The notes: generated from the sequence alone by a model not told the origin. A stretch of 64,000 nt of DNA from Gossypium raimondii (GCF_025698545.1 NC_068567.1:58657371-58721370), one strand, 5' to 3'; positions 11,036 to 23,802 are shown, counted from the first letter of the stretch. A program made the numbers and translations.

Positions 11036-12049
11036 TAGGAAGGGTAAATTACTATGTCACCCCTAGAGTTTGAAAATCCTAGATATTTAGTTCATCTTTT
11101 CCTAATTACAATTGAATTTTTGGTTTTTTATTCCAATCCAAACAAAATTTTGCCTTCTTTTCTCTATTTCTTCTCTTTTTTTCTTTACCATCCTTTTTTT
11201 TTTTTGCTTAATATTTTCTTTCCATTGCTAAAATTATTTTTGCTTCCTGAATCATAATCAATCCCCGCACAAATCGTTTTTCCTACCGGTTGTCGATTTT
11301 GCCATTGATAGCATCCATTTCTTTTCATCCAAGATTGATAAGTATGCCTCGCTTCAATGATCAAATCTTGTAATCTTCGTAATAGTAATGAACGACATAA
11401 ATATTTTGTTCGATCAAATAATCTTTTGCAATTCTTACCAAATCTTTTGAAAAATCTTGATTAATCTTGAAAGCAACCATTAACTCGTTTATATATGCCA
11501 TTTGAAGGACCTGATTTAGGTGAATTGGATCAGAATCGGGCGTGAGGAACATTGATGCGGTCGTTGAAAGCACCAAAAATATCTTCTCCCTAATAAATAA
11601 TGAAAAAGAATAGAAAAAGGGAAGTAGGGTCAAATCCTCAGGGACTGGATTTTGCACGATATCTTGTTCCGTGAAATTCCGGCAGAATCTTGCCCAAGAA
11701 AACCTGCGTGCCTGGAAAAAAATAAAAATAACAGAATTAAAGGTTTGGATCTGGAAATGAAAAATAAAATAAAAACAGAATTAAGAATATTGAATCGAAA
11801 ATTCGATAAATTAAAAACAGAGTTAAGAGAAAGGAAATTCTTTTGGGAGATTTCAACCTTCAGTTGTCTCGTTACGCCTTGGATTCAATCCTCGGCTTTT
11901 AGATGATCTTTCCCAAACCGAATAATATTTATTGTTTTATAAAAATAATGGATTTATGGTAATTTTATAACTGGGTTGGGACCCGGTTGATGGGTGACAC
12001 TAACTCAACCAAACTTTTAAATAATAGCATAAGATACTATATAATTATT
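11036..12049. other. Intergenic with unidentified repeat-like sequence
   Basis: A 98-codon minus-strand frame lies at 11361-11657 and an 84-codon plus-strand frame at 11652-11906. Neither shows a known domain. The text around 11625-11900 (a CAAATCCTCAGGGACTGG block, then CTTGGATTCAATCCTCGG) resembles a dispersed plant repeat that often shows a GATCCACAGGGACT core. A comparable CGATCCCACAAGGACT block occurs at 56539-56560. Origin unknown. Confidence 0.3.
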
Positions 12050-12250
12050 TAAGCCATTACTGAGTTGGTATCACGAGTCAATCAAGCATCAACTCAGTTG
12101 GAAAATTACTACAATACCAGTCTTGTTTTTATAAGTAAGTTGTGTTACTATGAAATTGTTTTTGTCCTTTTATATTTTATATAGAATCAATAAAAATTAA
12201 CACATGATTTTTAAAATTTCAACTTTACCGTTTTAACTAATTTTTTACAT
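12050..12250 (-). mobile_element. tRNA-derived SINE, family copy 3
   Basis: Plus-strand GAGTTGGTATCACGAGTCAA, then CAAGCATCAACTCAGTTGG, matches the tail end of the family. The minus-strand head (GTTAAAACGGTAAAGTTGAAA) gives the A-box side. The B-box region is weaker here. Same orientation as the other copies. Confidence 0.5.
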
Positions 12251-12339
12251 TAATTTTTTTTTACCCAAATCTTGGGTTTGCCATAAACTAGTAGTAAGTA
12301 TAGATGAATTAAGTGATACCAAACTTTGTCACATGCTTA

Positions 12340-12560
12340 ATAATAGCATGATTGTCGGAATTAAACCGTCCCAAATGGTTGAACCAAGAACCGGTGTTGC
12401 CCCAAATGGTTGAAATGAGAATTAGTGGTCCAACTGGTTCAATCAGTACCATAAAATTGTAGAAGAGTTGAACCGATAAAAACTCAATTGAACCAGGTAA
12501 AAAATCAATTAAAAACGTCTGAATTGATTTTAATCTAGTTTAAATATTTTTTTTGTAATT
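12340..12560. repeat. Degenerate repeat of AACCGGTT/TGGTTCAA words
   Basis: Repeated AAATGGTTGAACCAAGAACC, CCAACTGGTTCAATC and GAACCGATAAAAACTCAATTG words form a loosely self-complementary block. It has no coding potential and approximate ends. Confidence 0.4.
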
Positions 12561-12957
12561 TATAAATGAATTAATGTTTATGTTTTGATTATGGTTTTTT
12601 GTTTACTATTTTTCTAATATTTATTTTTCATGAATTTTCTATTTAAAAAATTATTTTATAATAATTCAACAATTGATTTAATTAATTAAATAAAAATCAA
12701 TAATTTAATCACTTGAACCACCATTTATATTCTTACAACAGTAGATAAATGTTTAATTTTGGCGACATTTATTTAGATTAATGGAAAGAATAGACTTTGA
12801 ATTTAAATTATTAAATGTTAATTTTTTACTATCTTATATATCAAAATATTGTCTACCTCTTAAGATATATATATATATATCTTATAATAAAGAAGGAAAC
12901 ACATAAATTAAACAAATATAGTTATTGGTGACATAACACAAATAGTATCAACACTAA

Positions 12958-13107
12958 GGGTGAGTTTGGATGGGCGGTGCATTTACCCGCGGTTAGTGTA
13001 AAAACAGCGGTAGCGGTGAGATTAGATACTGTAGTGATACTGTAGCGTGAGACAAAAAGTAAGCTAAACGTACCGCACCACACCCAATCGCCCATCCAAA
13101 CCCACCA
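12958..13107 (+). mobile_element. PIF/Harbinger-like MITE, 150 bp, TAA duplication
   Basis: The ends GGGTGAGTTTGGATGG and CCATCCAAACCCACCA are inverted repeats. TAA is duplicated at 12955-12957 and 13108-13110. The interior is GC-richer than its surroundings (CATTTACCCGCGGTTAGTG, CTGTAGTGATACTGTAGCG) and matches the inverted interior of the 5676-5814 element. Non-autonomous. Confidence 0.78.
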
Positions 13108-13299
13108 TAAGTCGATCAAGAAGCGCCACTGGAGAAGAATAATAGAAAACGCTTTGTAATGTTTACCTCCAAGCCATCGATGCTAGGGCATTACCAAATT
13201 TATTGCTGAGAGAGAGACATATTTTGACACAAGCTTTTGAATAAAATTATCACTGGTGTACAGAAAATTAATTATATATAAATTATGTACACAACTATT

Positions 13300-13560
13300 C
13301 TTAGATCATAATGAAGGTGATAGATTTGAGATGATAAAGAGAATGATAGGGCATTTGAGGCTTGACCTTTTGTGCATCACTAATCCGGTGGGTCTCTTGA
13401 GGCTTTTAATAGTTTTTTTCTTGATTAATTGATGTTTATCGTCAGATTGATTTGATGGCGGCGAGGCTATGATGCAAATTTCAACAATTTGACTAAGTTG
13501 ATACATCTCTAGTTTGTTTCTGAATTATTCTAGTGTTGCAGTTACTGTCAATTTGTCATT
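13300..13560 (+). repeat. Dispersed repeat shared with 45830-46110
   Basis: Shared words in order: TTGACCTTTTGTGCATCAC, GTGGGTCTCTTGAGG, TTGATGTTTATCGTCAG, GGTTTGATGATGGC-type sequence, ATGATGCAAATTTCAACAA, GATACATCTC and TTTGTTTCTGAATTATTCTAG. The second copy, near 45.9 kb, has an internal tandem duplication of the first part. No coding domain is recognised, so this is a repeat of unknown class. Confidence 0.5.
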
Positions 13561-13754
13561 CTCTTTTTTAAGATTATTTTACAGATATGACATTTTGCAT
13601 TATTTTATACTGATTTATTTATTGTTTGCACTATATATCATATCTTTATATTATTATTGTTACTAATTCCTATTAATAATAGTATTTTTACAGTTATATT
13701 CTTTAAAATCTTAATATTTTATCAACACATCACACAATGTAATTTTTTGTTAAT

Positions 13755-14100
13755 AGAATTGAAGATTTAGCCCTTGTATTTAAAAATTACAAATTAAGTC
13801 CTCTTACTTTATTGATTAAAAATCCAAGTTCAATCATTAACATTATTAGTATTTTCCATCAAAAGTTATCAACTTGGCACATTGATTAGATCACCATCTT
13901 TATAATATATGACATATAATTGATGAAAAATAAATATATTAAGTTGACAATTTCTTATGAAAACTATCAATGCTGATGATGATGATTAGATTAGAATTTT
14001 AAATTTGAAAAGTAAAATGATTGAATTTTCAACTTTTAAGTATTGGGATCAAATATCAAATTCTAAAAAAAATACAGGACTAATAACATATTTTAACCTT
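13755..14100. repeat. Long inverted-repeat element, eroded
   Basis: The left arm GAAGATTTAGCCCTTGTATT, then TACAAATTAAGTCC and AAAAATCCAAGTTCAATCATT, pairs loosely with the right arm AAATGATTGAATTTTCAACTT then GGGATCAAATATC and AATACAGGACTAATAACAT. This is the common plant pattern of MULE-like foldback elements. No exact target duplication is seen. Confidence 0.45.
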
Positions 14101-15481
14101 TTTTATAAACATATTCTTAATCACCTAACTTTTAATGTGTTTTTTGTCACTTAATTATAAAAAAATCTTTTATTTTTGTCACCAATATTATGAAAAATAT
14201 TTTATCACTTAACCGTTAAATCCACAACGTATTAACAATGCAAAGTTAATGAAAAAGTGCCCTAAATTGTATTAGCTAATCTCTCTCTATATATATATTC
14301 ATCTTCTACTATTTTATCCGAGTTAGAACATCGAATGAGATAGGTTTTGTTTCATTACATGTGCTTGCTTAGGCAAAATTTGAATTTTTAATATAATGTT
14401 TATTTTTACTCATAATGTTTATAAAATTTTAAATTATAGAAAAATAAATTTTAACATACTTAAACTCACATTTTTTTATTATTGTAATAACGATAGTACT
14501 AACCAGAAGTGGATCTTTATGGGGCCTAGGCCCACCCCCAAAATTTCTGGAAAATTGCATTTCTATTTTGAAGTTTTAGAAAATTTTAATTAGGCCGCTT
14601 AAAACTTTTTAAAATTCTCATTGTACATTTTTTAAAAAATTTTAATTGAGCTCCTTTAAAAATTTTGAAAATTATCATTAACCTCACAGAATTTTTAAAA
14701 TAATTATTTAGATCACTAATTTTATTTTAAAAATTATTATTAAACTCCTAAAATTTTTAATTTTTATTAATCTCCTCAAAACTTAACTAAAACTCAAACA
14801 ACAAATTTGAATTTTTATATTTATTCGTTTTGGATATACTCATAATAATACCACATCATTGTAAGTTAATTCATGCACTGCAAAATTGTAAATTAGAAAT
14901 TAATAATTTAGGAATACTTGAAACATATAACTTTCTTTCCTTTTCCTTTTCTTAATTTAGTATCAAAATTATATATAAACTTTGATTCAATATGTAATGT
15001 TATACATGAACTTTAATTTTACTCGATTTTATACATAAAATTTTGATTCGATTCGATATATTACATACACAAACAATTACATTAATTCAATGTATATATT
15101 CATTTTTAAATATATAAAATTGAATCAAAACTAATTTCTCTTATACAATTACACCAAAATCATCACCCAAAAGAAAGAATCTTTAAAAATTGAATAATGA
15201 TTTGAGGCCATGACAAGAGCTTTAAAAGAGCAAGTTGTATGAATTAAATAATGAAAAGTTTGCAAAAGATGACAAGGTTCTTCATTAACATTTACTAATC
15301 AGAATTGCATTACTTTTTCCCTCAAAATTTTATATTAAAGAATAATAATTGTGGTCATTTTCCTTTCCTTTTAATATATTATATTATCTCTTGGCTCAGC
15401 TATCACATTTGTAATTTCCATTTTTTTAATTATGATAAAACTTATCTCTTTCAATATTTATACATATGATTAACATGATAT

Positions 15482-15484
<3 letters not shown>
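14101..15484. other. AT-rich intergenic with a possible hAT remnant near 14503
   Basis: No gene. At 14503-14530 the words CAGAAGTGGATCTTTATGGGG and CCTAGGCCCACCCCCAAAA resemble the start of the CAGTGGCGGAG-type hAT element at 47813, but no matching right end was found. The rest is low-complexity AT-rich sequence. Confidence 0.35.

Positions 15485-15525
<41 letters not shown>
15485..15525. repeat. (AT)n microsatellite
   Basis: An uninterrupted AT dinucleotide run of about 41 bp. Confidence 0.95.
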
Positions 15526-15530
<5 letters not shown>

Positions 15531-15965
15531 TTAAATATTTAATCATTTATGTGGTATACATATTTGTGTAACTCGAATCTCATTACTTGTTAAAGAAATA
15601 AATATAATAGTAAAATAAGGGAAATTGTGGGTACGGACCATGCTGCACAAGTAAAATCAATATAGAACTACATTTTTTCTATTTGACTTTGATTAGAATT
15701 GAATTTTTTAACATTTAAATAGATGTAGTCGAAACTCCTCTTATATAATTCGTATCTCAAAATTGGTGAATTTTTTTTCTCTGCCCGTAATTTTTTCTTG
15801 AAAATGTTTTCACGTAAATCTGTATGTTATTTTCCTTTTGCAAATTGTTGAGACAAGAATTCAATGATATATTGCAACATTTTGAGGAAAATTTCAAGTT
15901 GCATTTGATGTTGGCAATTTTAGCTTATAAGTAAATTATGATTAGTTTTTAGTTCTAAGTTTAGT

Positions 15966-18477
15966 TGTAACGCCCCAAAAATCCCTTATATATCTATTTT
16001 TGTGTATTTGTGACACAAGTATGTGTTTGCTTCAATGGTTATGTGTTCTGAGAGCATCTAGGAAGTTTTGGGTTCAAGCCTTGACTTGGCAAAATTTTTG
16101 TTTTAATTGAATAAACCTCTATCTTTAACCAGTAGGCTTATAAATAAATATTGGTAAAATATGTTAGAATGGGCTTGTTGGTCTAGTGGTTAAGTGGAGT
16201 GCTAATGTTGCAAGAGGTTTAGAGTTCAAGTCCTTACATGAGCAAAGAGGATAATTTTTGCTTTTTGTTTCAACAAGAGGTTGTGTTGATTGGGTTTCTG
16301 AGTAGTAATGGGGTGGGGGAGTGTTGGAGTGATTTTAGGAGAAAAATATGAGATTGTAGAGTCATCTCAATTTGGTGGACTGATAATTTCGGCTTTCACT
16401 TCTCTTTCTCCCAATTTCGGTCATTTGGCATAGTTTTTGTTTCCTCTTTTCTTTTTGCTCCACCGTTTTCTTTTGCTTTTCTTCCCCATTTTCTGTCATT
16501 TTTCCTTCCTCAACTCCCCATTGTTGTTGTCGAGATTTCAATTGGTATTCTTTCTTCCTCTTTCACTTGCGTTTTTCTATTCTATTGTTTGGGATTGCAT
16601 ATCGTTGTGTTGTGCGTGGTTGGTAAGCTTGGAATTGTTGTTAGACTATCAATTCTTTTGCTTATTAATTGATTAAGAGGGGTTTTGGTTGGTTTTAAGT
16701 GTTAATCGAGAGGCTAAACAATGGTCTTCAACGATTTAAGTGTTTAGGATCTCTGTTGATTAATCGAAGGTAAGGTTTTTTTTATGATTATAGTTTGGTA
16801 TACCTCACCGAATTTTGATTAATTATCGATTAAAAGTAACTGATTGGAGGGTTACTTTCTGTTTTAACAGCAAGGAATTGGGTGGACTGGGGCTGTTATA
16901 GCATTGATTTGTAGTTGGATCGTTGAAGTGTTGAGGGTAAGAGAGTTTTTGTATAATTGTTGATGTTGTTTATTTGACTACCGCTTTTCAATTGTGATTA
17001 AATTTGTTCTAAACTCTAGTTGACGTTTTAGGATACTAGAGTGATCGGGCGTTAGCATAAAAAAAGTTTCAGGTGTGTAATCACATCACTGAAAATGCTA
17101 GTCGACGAAAAACCGAATAATAGGATTATATACGCCACACGTGCGTGGGACAGCTCATGTGGTAGGTCGTGTAACCGAACACAGGCGTGTGATCGATAAG
17201 GCTAGCCATGTGTGATTTATGGGCCGAGCCAAGTTGGGCCGTCTGGGCCTCATGAGCGCGTGGGCCCACACAGGTGAACCATACATGCATTTGGAATTTA
17301 ATGGGCCAAGGCCATTTTGGATCGTGTGGGCTACACGGGCGTGTGAACCCACATGGGCATGCAACATGGGCCGTGGGCCCATTTTAATTGTTTGACTGCT
17401 AAGGTTGCACGGGTTGCCCAAGTCAACTGTGAACCTACTGAAGGATCGGTAAGTGTACCTAGATCCCTAATTGACTGAAATGACTAAAAGACTGTTATAT
17501 GCCTATATGAGATAGATATGTGTATCTGTATGTTGAGTATGCTATATACACTGTACTGTTTATACATGATACCATGACATGTCTGTATGATGCATTGCAT
17601 TGGGTTGGGGATTGATATTGATTGGAGGAGGTGTACTGAAAGGCTTCAAGCCTAATTCACTGGCAGCACAGCTGCAACTACTGTCTAGTGCCGCATTCGG
17701 TACTATTTAGAGTGTAGGGATAGGTGGGTTGATTATATCCCCACATGGAGTGTATGGTTGGATGGAGATGGAGTGTAGAGGCTGGTTGGGTAGGATTTTA
17801 TAACTGCATAACTGTCACTGTTACTATACTGTGATGGGCTAAGGCCTTAATGCATACTGTTACTGAAATGGGCTAAGGCCTAACTTGATACTGATATTGA
17901 AAAGGGCTTAGGCCCAAACCGAGATTATCTATTATTGTCTGTTCGTTTGCATGGGGATTATACACTGAGTTTTCTTAAACTCACCCCTTCTGTTTAATCT
18001 GTACAAGTAATCCCCAGACATAGGCGGATCGGTGCGGCAGAGGACTCGGCGGTGGCCACACGACTCCTTTTTGCTATTTGATGCTTATTTAAGATTTTAA
18101 GTTTTATTTTGGGGTATTTTTCTGTAATAATGGCCTCTAAGGATTTTTACCTAAAATTTGGATTTTATACTATTTTCTAGTTATATCTACTAGAAATAGG
18201 TAAAAATCGAGTTTTCGAAAGAGTTGAATGTTTTATCAAAAGACCACGCACACGCAAACTATTTTAAAAGCTTCCGCATACAATAAACGTTTTGAAAATT
18301 TTCGACTGGTTAATTAACACGACTTTAGAATTAATAAGTAATACTTAAAAGTTTCTAAGTGGAAATTGTTTTAAGCAAAGTTACGGTTTTCCAACACAAC
18401 CTACGATTTTCAAACACACTACCATGTGACATCACCAAATTCGACAGTAACGTCCAGGCCGGGTTTGGAGTGTTACA
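15966..18477. mobile_element. Solo LTR of a Ty3-gypsy-type element, 2512 bp
   Basis: It begins TGTAACGCCCC and ends GGAGTGTTACA (TG...CA). The flanking pentamers TTAGT (15961-15965) and TTATT (18478-18482) agree at 4 of 5 positions, as expected for an eroded 5-bp duplication. The interior has a GC-rich block at 17130-17420 full of CACACGGGCGTGTG-like and GGGCC words, and the phrase TAGTGCCGCATTCGGTAC. No gag-pol lies beside it, so it is best read as a solo LTR. The first 300 bp hold two tRNA-like modules (16029-16086, 16171-16243). The short frames inside it are not genes. Confidence 0.7.
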
Positions 18478-18806
18478 TTATTGGTAGCAAAATTAAGGTT
18501 TTATTTTGTAAAAGAATTTATATACGAGAAAGTCCAGATATTATGAAATTCGTAAATTTAGATTTTTTTTATTTTGTAAAAAATAAAATAGATATGAGAC
18601 TAGGAGAGACTCTAATATTATGAGATTTGTTTTTTGTTGATATGTGTTTTGGACAAAGGACTTAAAGGAAAGAATTTCATTGGGTTTTCAAAATTTCAAA
18701 AATATTTTTTTGGGCAAAAGTGATAGATAATTTCAAAATATTTAAAGAATTTTGGAAGGAGTTTTGAGTAGCTCAAATTTCATATAAAATAGGTGGTTTT
18801 TTAAAA

Positions 18807-19284
18807 GGCATAATGATTTATTTGGTTCTTTAATTTTGCAAAAAAAAATATTTTAACTCTTCATTTAATTTTCCGCCTCTTTTAGCCCTCAAACTAACGT
18901 TTTTTTTTATCAAAATAACCCGAAATGGACGAAAAAGTTAACAATCGTTAACTTAATTGACATGCATCCATGTGACAGTTCACGTGTATGTCACATTAGC
19001 AATTAGTTAAAATTTTTAAAAATCTAAAAAAATTTAAAAAGTATTTTAAAAATTATAAATTTATTCCATGATAATTTTAAAAATATTATATAATTTTTGG
19101 AATTTTTTAAATAATTTTAATTAATGGCTGACATGGCATACATGTGAATGCCATGTCAGCAAATTTAACATATGTTAATTATTTTGTCAATTTTGAGTTG
19201 TTTTGACAAAAAAAGGAAAAAAGCTAAATGGAGGATTAAAATGACTTCTTTGAAGAGTTTGAAGGCCAAATAAGTCATTACGCC
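18807..19284. mobile_element. MULE-like MITE, GGCATAAT family (478 bp)
   Basis: The ends GGCATAATGATTTATTTGG and CCAAATAAGTCATTACGCC are inverted repeats, and the arms continue inwards (AACTAACG, AAAATAACCCGAAATGGAC, and CATGTGACAGTTCACGTG against CATACATGTGAATGCCATG). The flanks TTTTTAAAA (18798-18806) and TTTTCAAAA (19285-19293) match at 8 of 9 positions. Same family and size class as 43579-44062. No transposase. Confidence 0.8.
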
Positions 19285-19340
19285 TTTTCAAAATTCTAAT
19301 ATTCTGTTAATGCCTATGGTCCCATAATAAAATAAAAAAT

Positions 19341-20529
19341 AGGGATAATGTCACATTAGGTATCTGTAATTTCATAAAATGTCGAATATGGTACCTATAC
19401 TTTGAAGGCTAAATTATGCTATAGTTTTTGTACTGATCGAAAGTTGTGGATTTAGTTCATATACTTTTATTTTATCAATTTTAGTCCTTTTAATTTTTAA
19501 ATTGGTAAATTTTAGTCTCTGCACTTTTCAAAATTTGAAATTTTAGTCTTGGCTCAAACAGTACCAGTTAAAGCTATTTGATTAATTTTAATTACTAGTC
19601 CCATACTATGTGTATAGTTGTAGATTTAGTCCATTTTCTCTAGTTAGATTATTTTAAGTCCCTATACTTTTGAATTTTGAAATTACAGTTTTAACGCAAA
19701 TGACAATTGGTAATCCATTAACTAGATTTTTAGTGAGTAATATGTGGAAATAGTAGGTGACATGACATTACACATATGATAATATGTTTGGCATGTTAGA
19801 TTTTGGAAATAGTAGAACTTTACATAATGAATTTAACAATTATCTTTTGGTGAAGATTGGAATTTAAAATTTTGAAAAGTATATGGATTAAAAGGACCAC
19901 ATAAAATAATAGGGATTAAATTCACAACTTTTGCTAAGTACATTGATTAATAGCAGATTTTAACCTACTTTGAAATCGTCCAATGTGGTACTTGAACTAT
20001 AAATTTGTGTTTTATTATCATACCGGTGTTAATACCGCTAGTGAATTGCTATATTAGCCCATGAAAATTGACATGAATTTATTTTTAAATAATCAAGTCC
20101 ACATGGATAATATAACATGATGTGGAAAATTAGAAAAAAAACTAAACATATGGTTAATAAAAATAACTAAATACTAAACTTACATATGTTTGGTTATTTT
20201 TTTAATTTATTTAGTTTTCACATAATGTTATATTATCCATGTAGACTTGATGATTTGGAAAAAATTTCTATGTGCTGAGTTTTCATTGATTGGTTTAGCA
20301 ATTCACCAATAGTGTTAACACCAAATACCATCATAAAACACATATTGATAGTTCATGTACCATGTTGGGCATTTTCAAAGTTTAGGTACTACATTGGACA
20401 TTTTATAAAAGTAAAAATACTGTAACGAAACACATATTGATAATTCAGTACCACATTGAACATTTTCAAAGTACAAATACCACATTAGACCTTTTATGAA
20501 AGTATAACTACCAAATGTGGTATTATCCT
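19341..20529. mobile_element. Long, possibly composite inverted-repeat element (about 1.19 kb)
   Basis: The left end AGGGATAATGTCACATTAGG, then AATTTCATAAAATGTCGAA and TGGTACCTATACTTTGAA, is mirrored at the right by TTCAAAGTACAAATACCACA, then TTTTATGAAAGTATAAC and TGTGGTATTATCCT. The right arm appears partly duplicated (two ACATTTTC/CACATATTGATA units at 20335-20480), and an inner pair (near 20085 and 20240) suggests nested insertion. Target duplication not clear. Confidence 0.6.
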
Positions 20530-21115
20530 AAAAATATAAACTTTAAATTAATGGTATCCATATTGCTTTTTTTATGTTATTTATTTTAACAACATTATTA
20601 TTCTTTTATAATTATTATTTTTAATTTATGAAATTCCAATAAACTACTTTTTTAATATTTATTCAGACAAAAATAACATGTTTTTATTTACTACTATAAA
20701 AAGTTAGCTCAAATTAAAATGATTTAATATGGTTAGTTTAATTGGCTTCGGTTATCAAATAAAGTATAAACTAAATATGTATAGATACTCAAATAATTAA
20801 TTTCTAATTAATGATAAGCTAATTAAAATTAAGATTAATGCTAAAAATTACATATTTAGATAATAATTTATTTGAATTTTAAAATTACTATCCATTATAG
20901 ATTTGAGGTGGATACGGATAAATATCCTAGATATCCACTGTTTGAACCCACCTTACTTATTTGGATAGCATATGAAAATTTATATTTTGGATATCTAAAT
21001 CCATTGGGTGTAAAATGCTTAAAATTTTGATTTTATATGTATTAAAAGAAATTTAACAGATTCATATTTTACGAATTTATATATTCACATTGTTACGTTA
21101 ACATCATGTACATAT
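20530..21115. other. AT-rich intergenic, nothing recognised
   Basis: No coding frame, no terminal repeats and no RNA gene seen. It carries the left copy of the CATAT duplication at 21111-21115. Confidence 0.5.
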
Positions 21116-23802
21116 TGTAGAAGCCCAAATTTGCCGGCCCAGTAGAAAAAATAAAACAATGGCCCATTACCCAACAAACCTAAACCCTAGCCCAGGAAAT
21201 TAAAAAATTTCAGCAACAGAAAACCCTAGCTGCTGCTTGCCCCCAAGCCTTCAAGCGCCGCATGCTACCAGGCTCACTCATGCACGCTTCTGACCATAGC
21301 CGTCGGCCTCGTCTGACACCTGCAGAGAAGAATGAATGCAAGCAACAGAAGAATACAAAGAAATAAAGAGCAAAAAAACAAAAAATGAGAATGAACAGTT
21401 GTAATAGGGCTATAAAAGCCAAGATCTAATCGTTGTATTTTTTTTACGAAGGCACATCAAGAAATCAAAATAGAACAGAGTTTTCAAAGGTTGAATCCTT
21501 GCAATTTCCTCTTTGTTTTCTCTTACTTATTTGTTTTATCTTATTTTATTTTATATTTTTTTTCTTTTGCAAATCTATTTCAAATAACTAAAAATCAAAA
21601 AGCAAAAATAAAGGGGAGGGGAACTCACCTGGTGGCCGTGGTTGCGCCGTCGGAGGATCTCTCCTCCGTCGCCCGAATCGGGTCCAAGCGGTCGTGAACC
21701 TCCTTTGTTTTCAACTCCCGTGGGTTGAGAGAGCTTTGGCTTTCAAGGATACCGTGAAACAGGGGCTAACGGGACCACTTTTCGGCACCGGTCGCCGACC
21801 ACGTTGGTGGCGCGACGGAGGTCTTGGGAGGCCGTCGGCCTAGCAGAGAAAGGAGTCTCCTTTTGTTTTATTTTATTTTATTTTGTTTTGTGTATTCTTT
21901 ACAAAAGGATGAAACGGCAGGAGTAAAAATTGTTGCTTTTATGGTAATTATTACCCTAATGGGTATTTTGCGCAATTAGTCCTTCCAGTTCTGGGGCACA
22001 TTCGATGCACTTTTCTATTTACTAAACTTCGGCCACAGAATTTTGGCGCTTGTTCCAATCTGGTCCTGCGCAAAACAGTGCGCATGGAAATGGGAATATT
22101 TCTTTCTTCAGTCCTCACGCCCTTGCGCATGTCTTATTTTAGTCCCTGACCTTTTGACTCTTTTTTTATTTATTTAAAATTTGCTTTTGTTTTTTAGTTT
22201 TCATGTTTATTTTGATTGCGTTTTACTTTTTAAACGGTTTAGATTTTTATATATATATATTGTTTCATTTAAACAGTTCAATCATTATTTATTTTAAGAT
22301 TTTTATGTATTATTTATATTAAACAGTTTTGGTTTATATATATTATCCTAAGTTTCTTTTCCTATATTACATTTCAAATTTTTATATATATAAGATACTG
22401 ACTTGCTTTTATAAATTATTTATTATTACTATTTATCTTTTTATGATAAGATGTATTATATGTCAAATATTATAAACTGTTTTCTGCAACTTCCTTTTAA
22501 ATTGTCATTTTATCTTTATTTTGATGTTCATTTTATGTATTATTTAGTTAAAATTATTTTATTATTTAAAATTGTTTTATATATCTTTAAACGCAAGTTA
22601 TTTATCAAAAATGTTTTATTTGTTTTTTCGTTACAAAGATTTTTCCTTCACATTACTTATCTTATACTTTTATATATACATTATTTATTTTATCTTATAT
22701 ATATATATATATCATTTTTGTATATTATTTACCTTAAATTTCTTTGTTTGCATTATCTATTTTAATTTCATCATTATCATTTTAAAATTTTCTTTTACGT
22801 TTTATTTAATTTTAATTTGCTTTATACCTTTTAAATTATTGTTTAATTTATTGGTCTTTATTTATCGATGTTTGAATTTGAATGATGAATGCTGTATGAT
22901 TATCGCCTTTGTGTAAGTTAATTCGTTTATTCGTTTTCATATCGTTGGCGTCCACTTGCATGATATTGTATTCGTGTATTATTGTCTCGTGTGTGCTACC
23001 ATATCTCATTTCATGTCATTGCATCGTGGACTATTCAAAATAAATGTATGTCTTTAAGTGTTGTACCCGCAACTATTCAAGAATTTTTTTAAAAATAAGT
23101 CAGTATTTTGCATTTTGGAATTTTGAGAAATTGTACCCTAACTTACTGGGTCTCGATTTTCTCGTTAAACCCAAATAGCAAAATATCTTTTCAAATTTCA
23201 AATACATAAAATTTCAAAAAATAAAGGCAATATTCTATATTTAGAAAATTCGAGAAATTGTGCCCTAACTTACTGGGCTTCGATTTTTCTCGTTGATTCT
23301 AAGTAACTGAATATCCTTTTAAAATTAAAATAAATGAGGTTTAAATAAAAAGTGAAATGCAAATTCACTCTCAAAATATGAGATGTCGGGTCCTAACTTA
23401 CTGGGTGTGACATCTTGTTACTTCGAGATAAGGAGGCATTTTCTATTTTTGATTTAATTAAAGCATTTTTAAATCAACATTAATAAATGAGGATCGCATT
23501 TTAAATCTTTTCAAACTTTCAGCTTTCGACATAAAGACATTAAATAATCAACTAGGTACCAATTTTGGGCGTTACGAGGGTGCTAATCCTTCCTCGTGCG
23601 TAATCGACTCCCGAATCCATTTTTCTGAATTTTGTAGACCAAAATCGTTGTTTTAATAAAAATTAAATCGTTTATTAAAAACAACCACTTTTTTAAGGTG
23701 ATCCGATCACACCTCATTAAAAAAGATTGGTGGCGACTCCCATTTTCGTTTTCATTTTCAAAACCAAGTTGACCCCGTTTCATCAAAAAAATGGTGTCAA
23801 CA
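21116..23802. mobile_element. Solo LTR with perfect CATAT duplication (2687 bp)
   Basis: It begins TGTAGAAGCCC and ends GGTGTCAACA. The pentamer CATAT is present exactly on both sides (21111-21115 and 23803-23807). Together with the absence of gag-pol this shows a solo LTR left by recombination between two LTRs. The 3' end (TGGCGACTCC, then CATTTTCAAAACC and AAATGGTGTCAACA) is of the kind seen in Tat/Ogre-group gypsy LTRs, by inference. At 23110-23440 a module with CCTAACTTACTGGG and CTCGATTTTCTCGTT occurs three times at roughly 115-135 bp spacing. The AT-rich hydrophobic frames at 22451-22916 and the frame at 23583-23786 lie inside the LTR and are not genes. Confidence 0.88.

Noticed and set aside
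11361..11657. 98-codon minus-strand frame as a gene
   Set aside because: No recognisable domain, the adjoining sequence looks repeat-like, and no conserved start context or partner exon was found.
16029..16243. Functional tRNA genes
   Set aside because: A and B box-like motifs are present, but no cloverleaf with matched acceptor and anticodon stems can be drawn; the same modules recur in LTR and SINE sequence.
17155..17421. 88-codon minus-strand frame in the GC-rich block
   Set aside because: It lies inside the solo LTR in the repetitive GGGCC and CACACGGGCGTG region, which generates chance open frames.
22451..22916. Overlapping 104- and 114-codon plus-strand frames rich in Phe, Leu, Ile and Tyr that look like membrane proteins
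   Set aside because: They are translations of a TA-rich stretch inside the solo LTR, in two frames at once; composition follows the DNA and there is no promoter or homologue.
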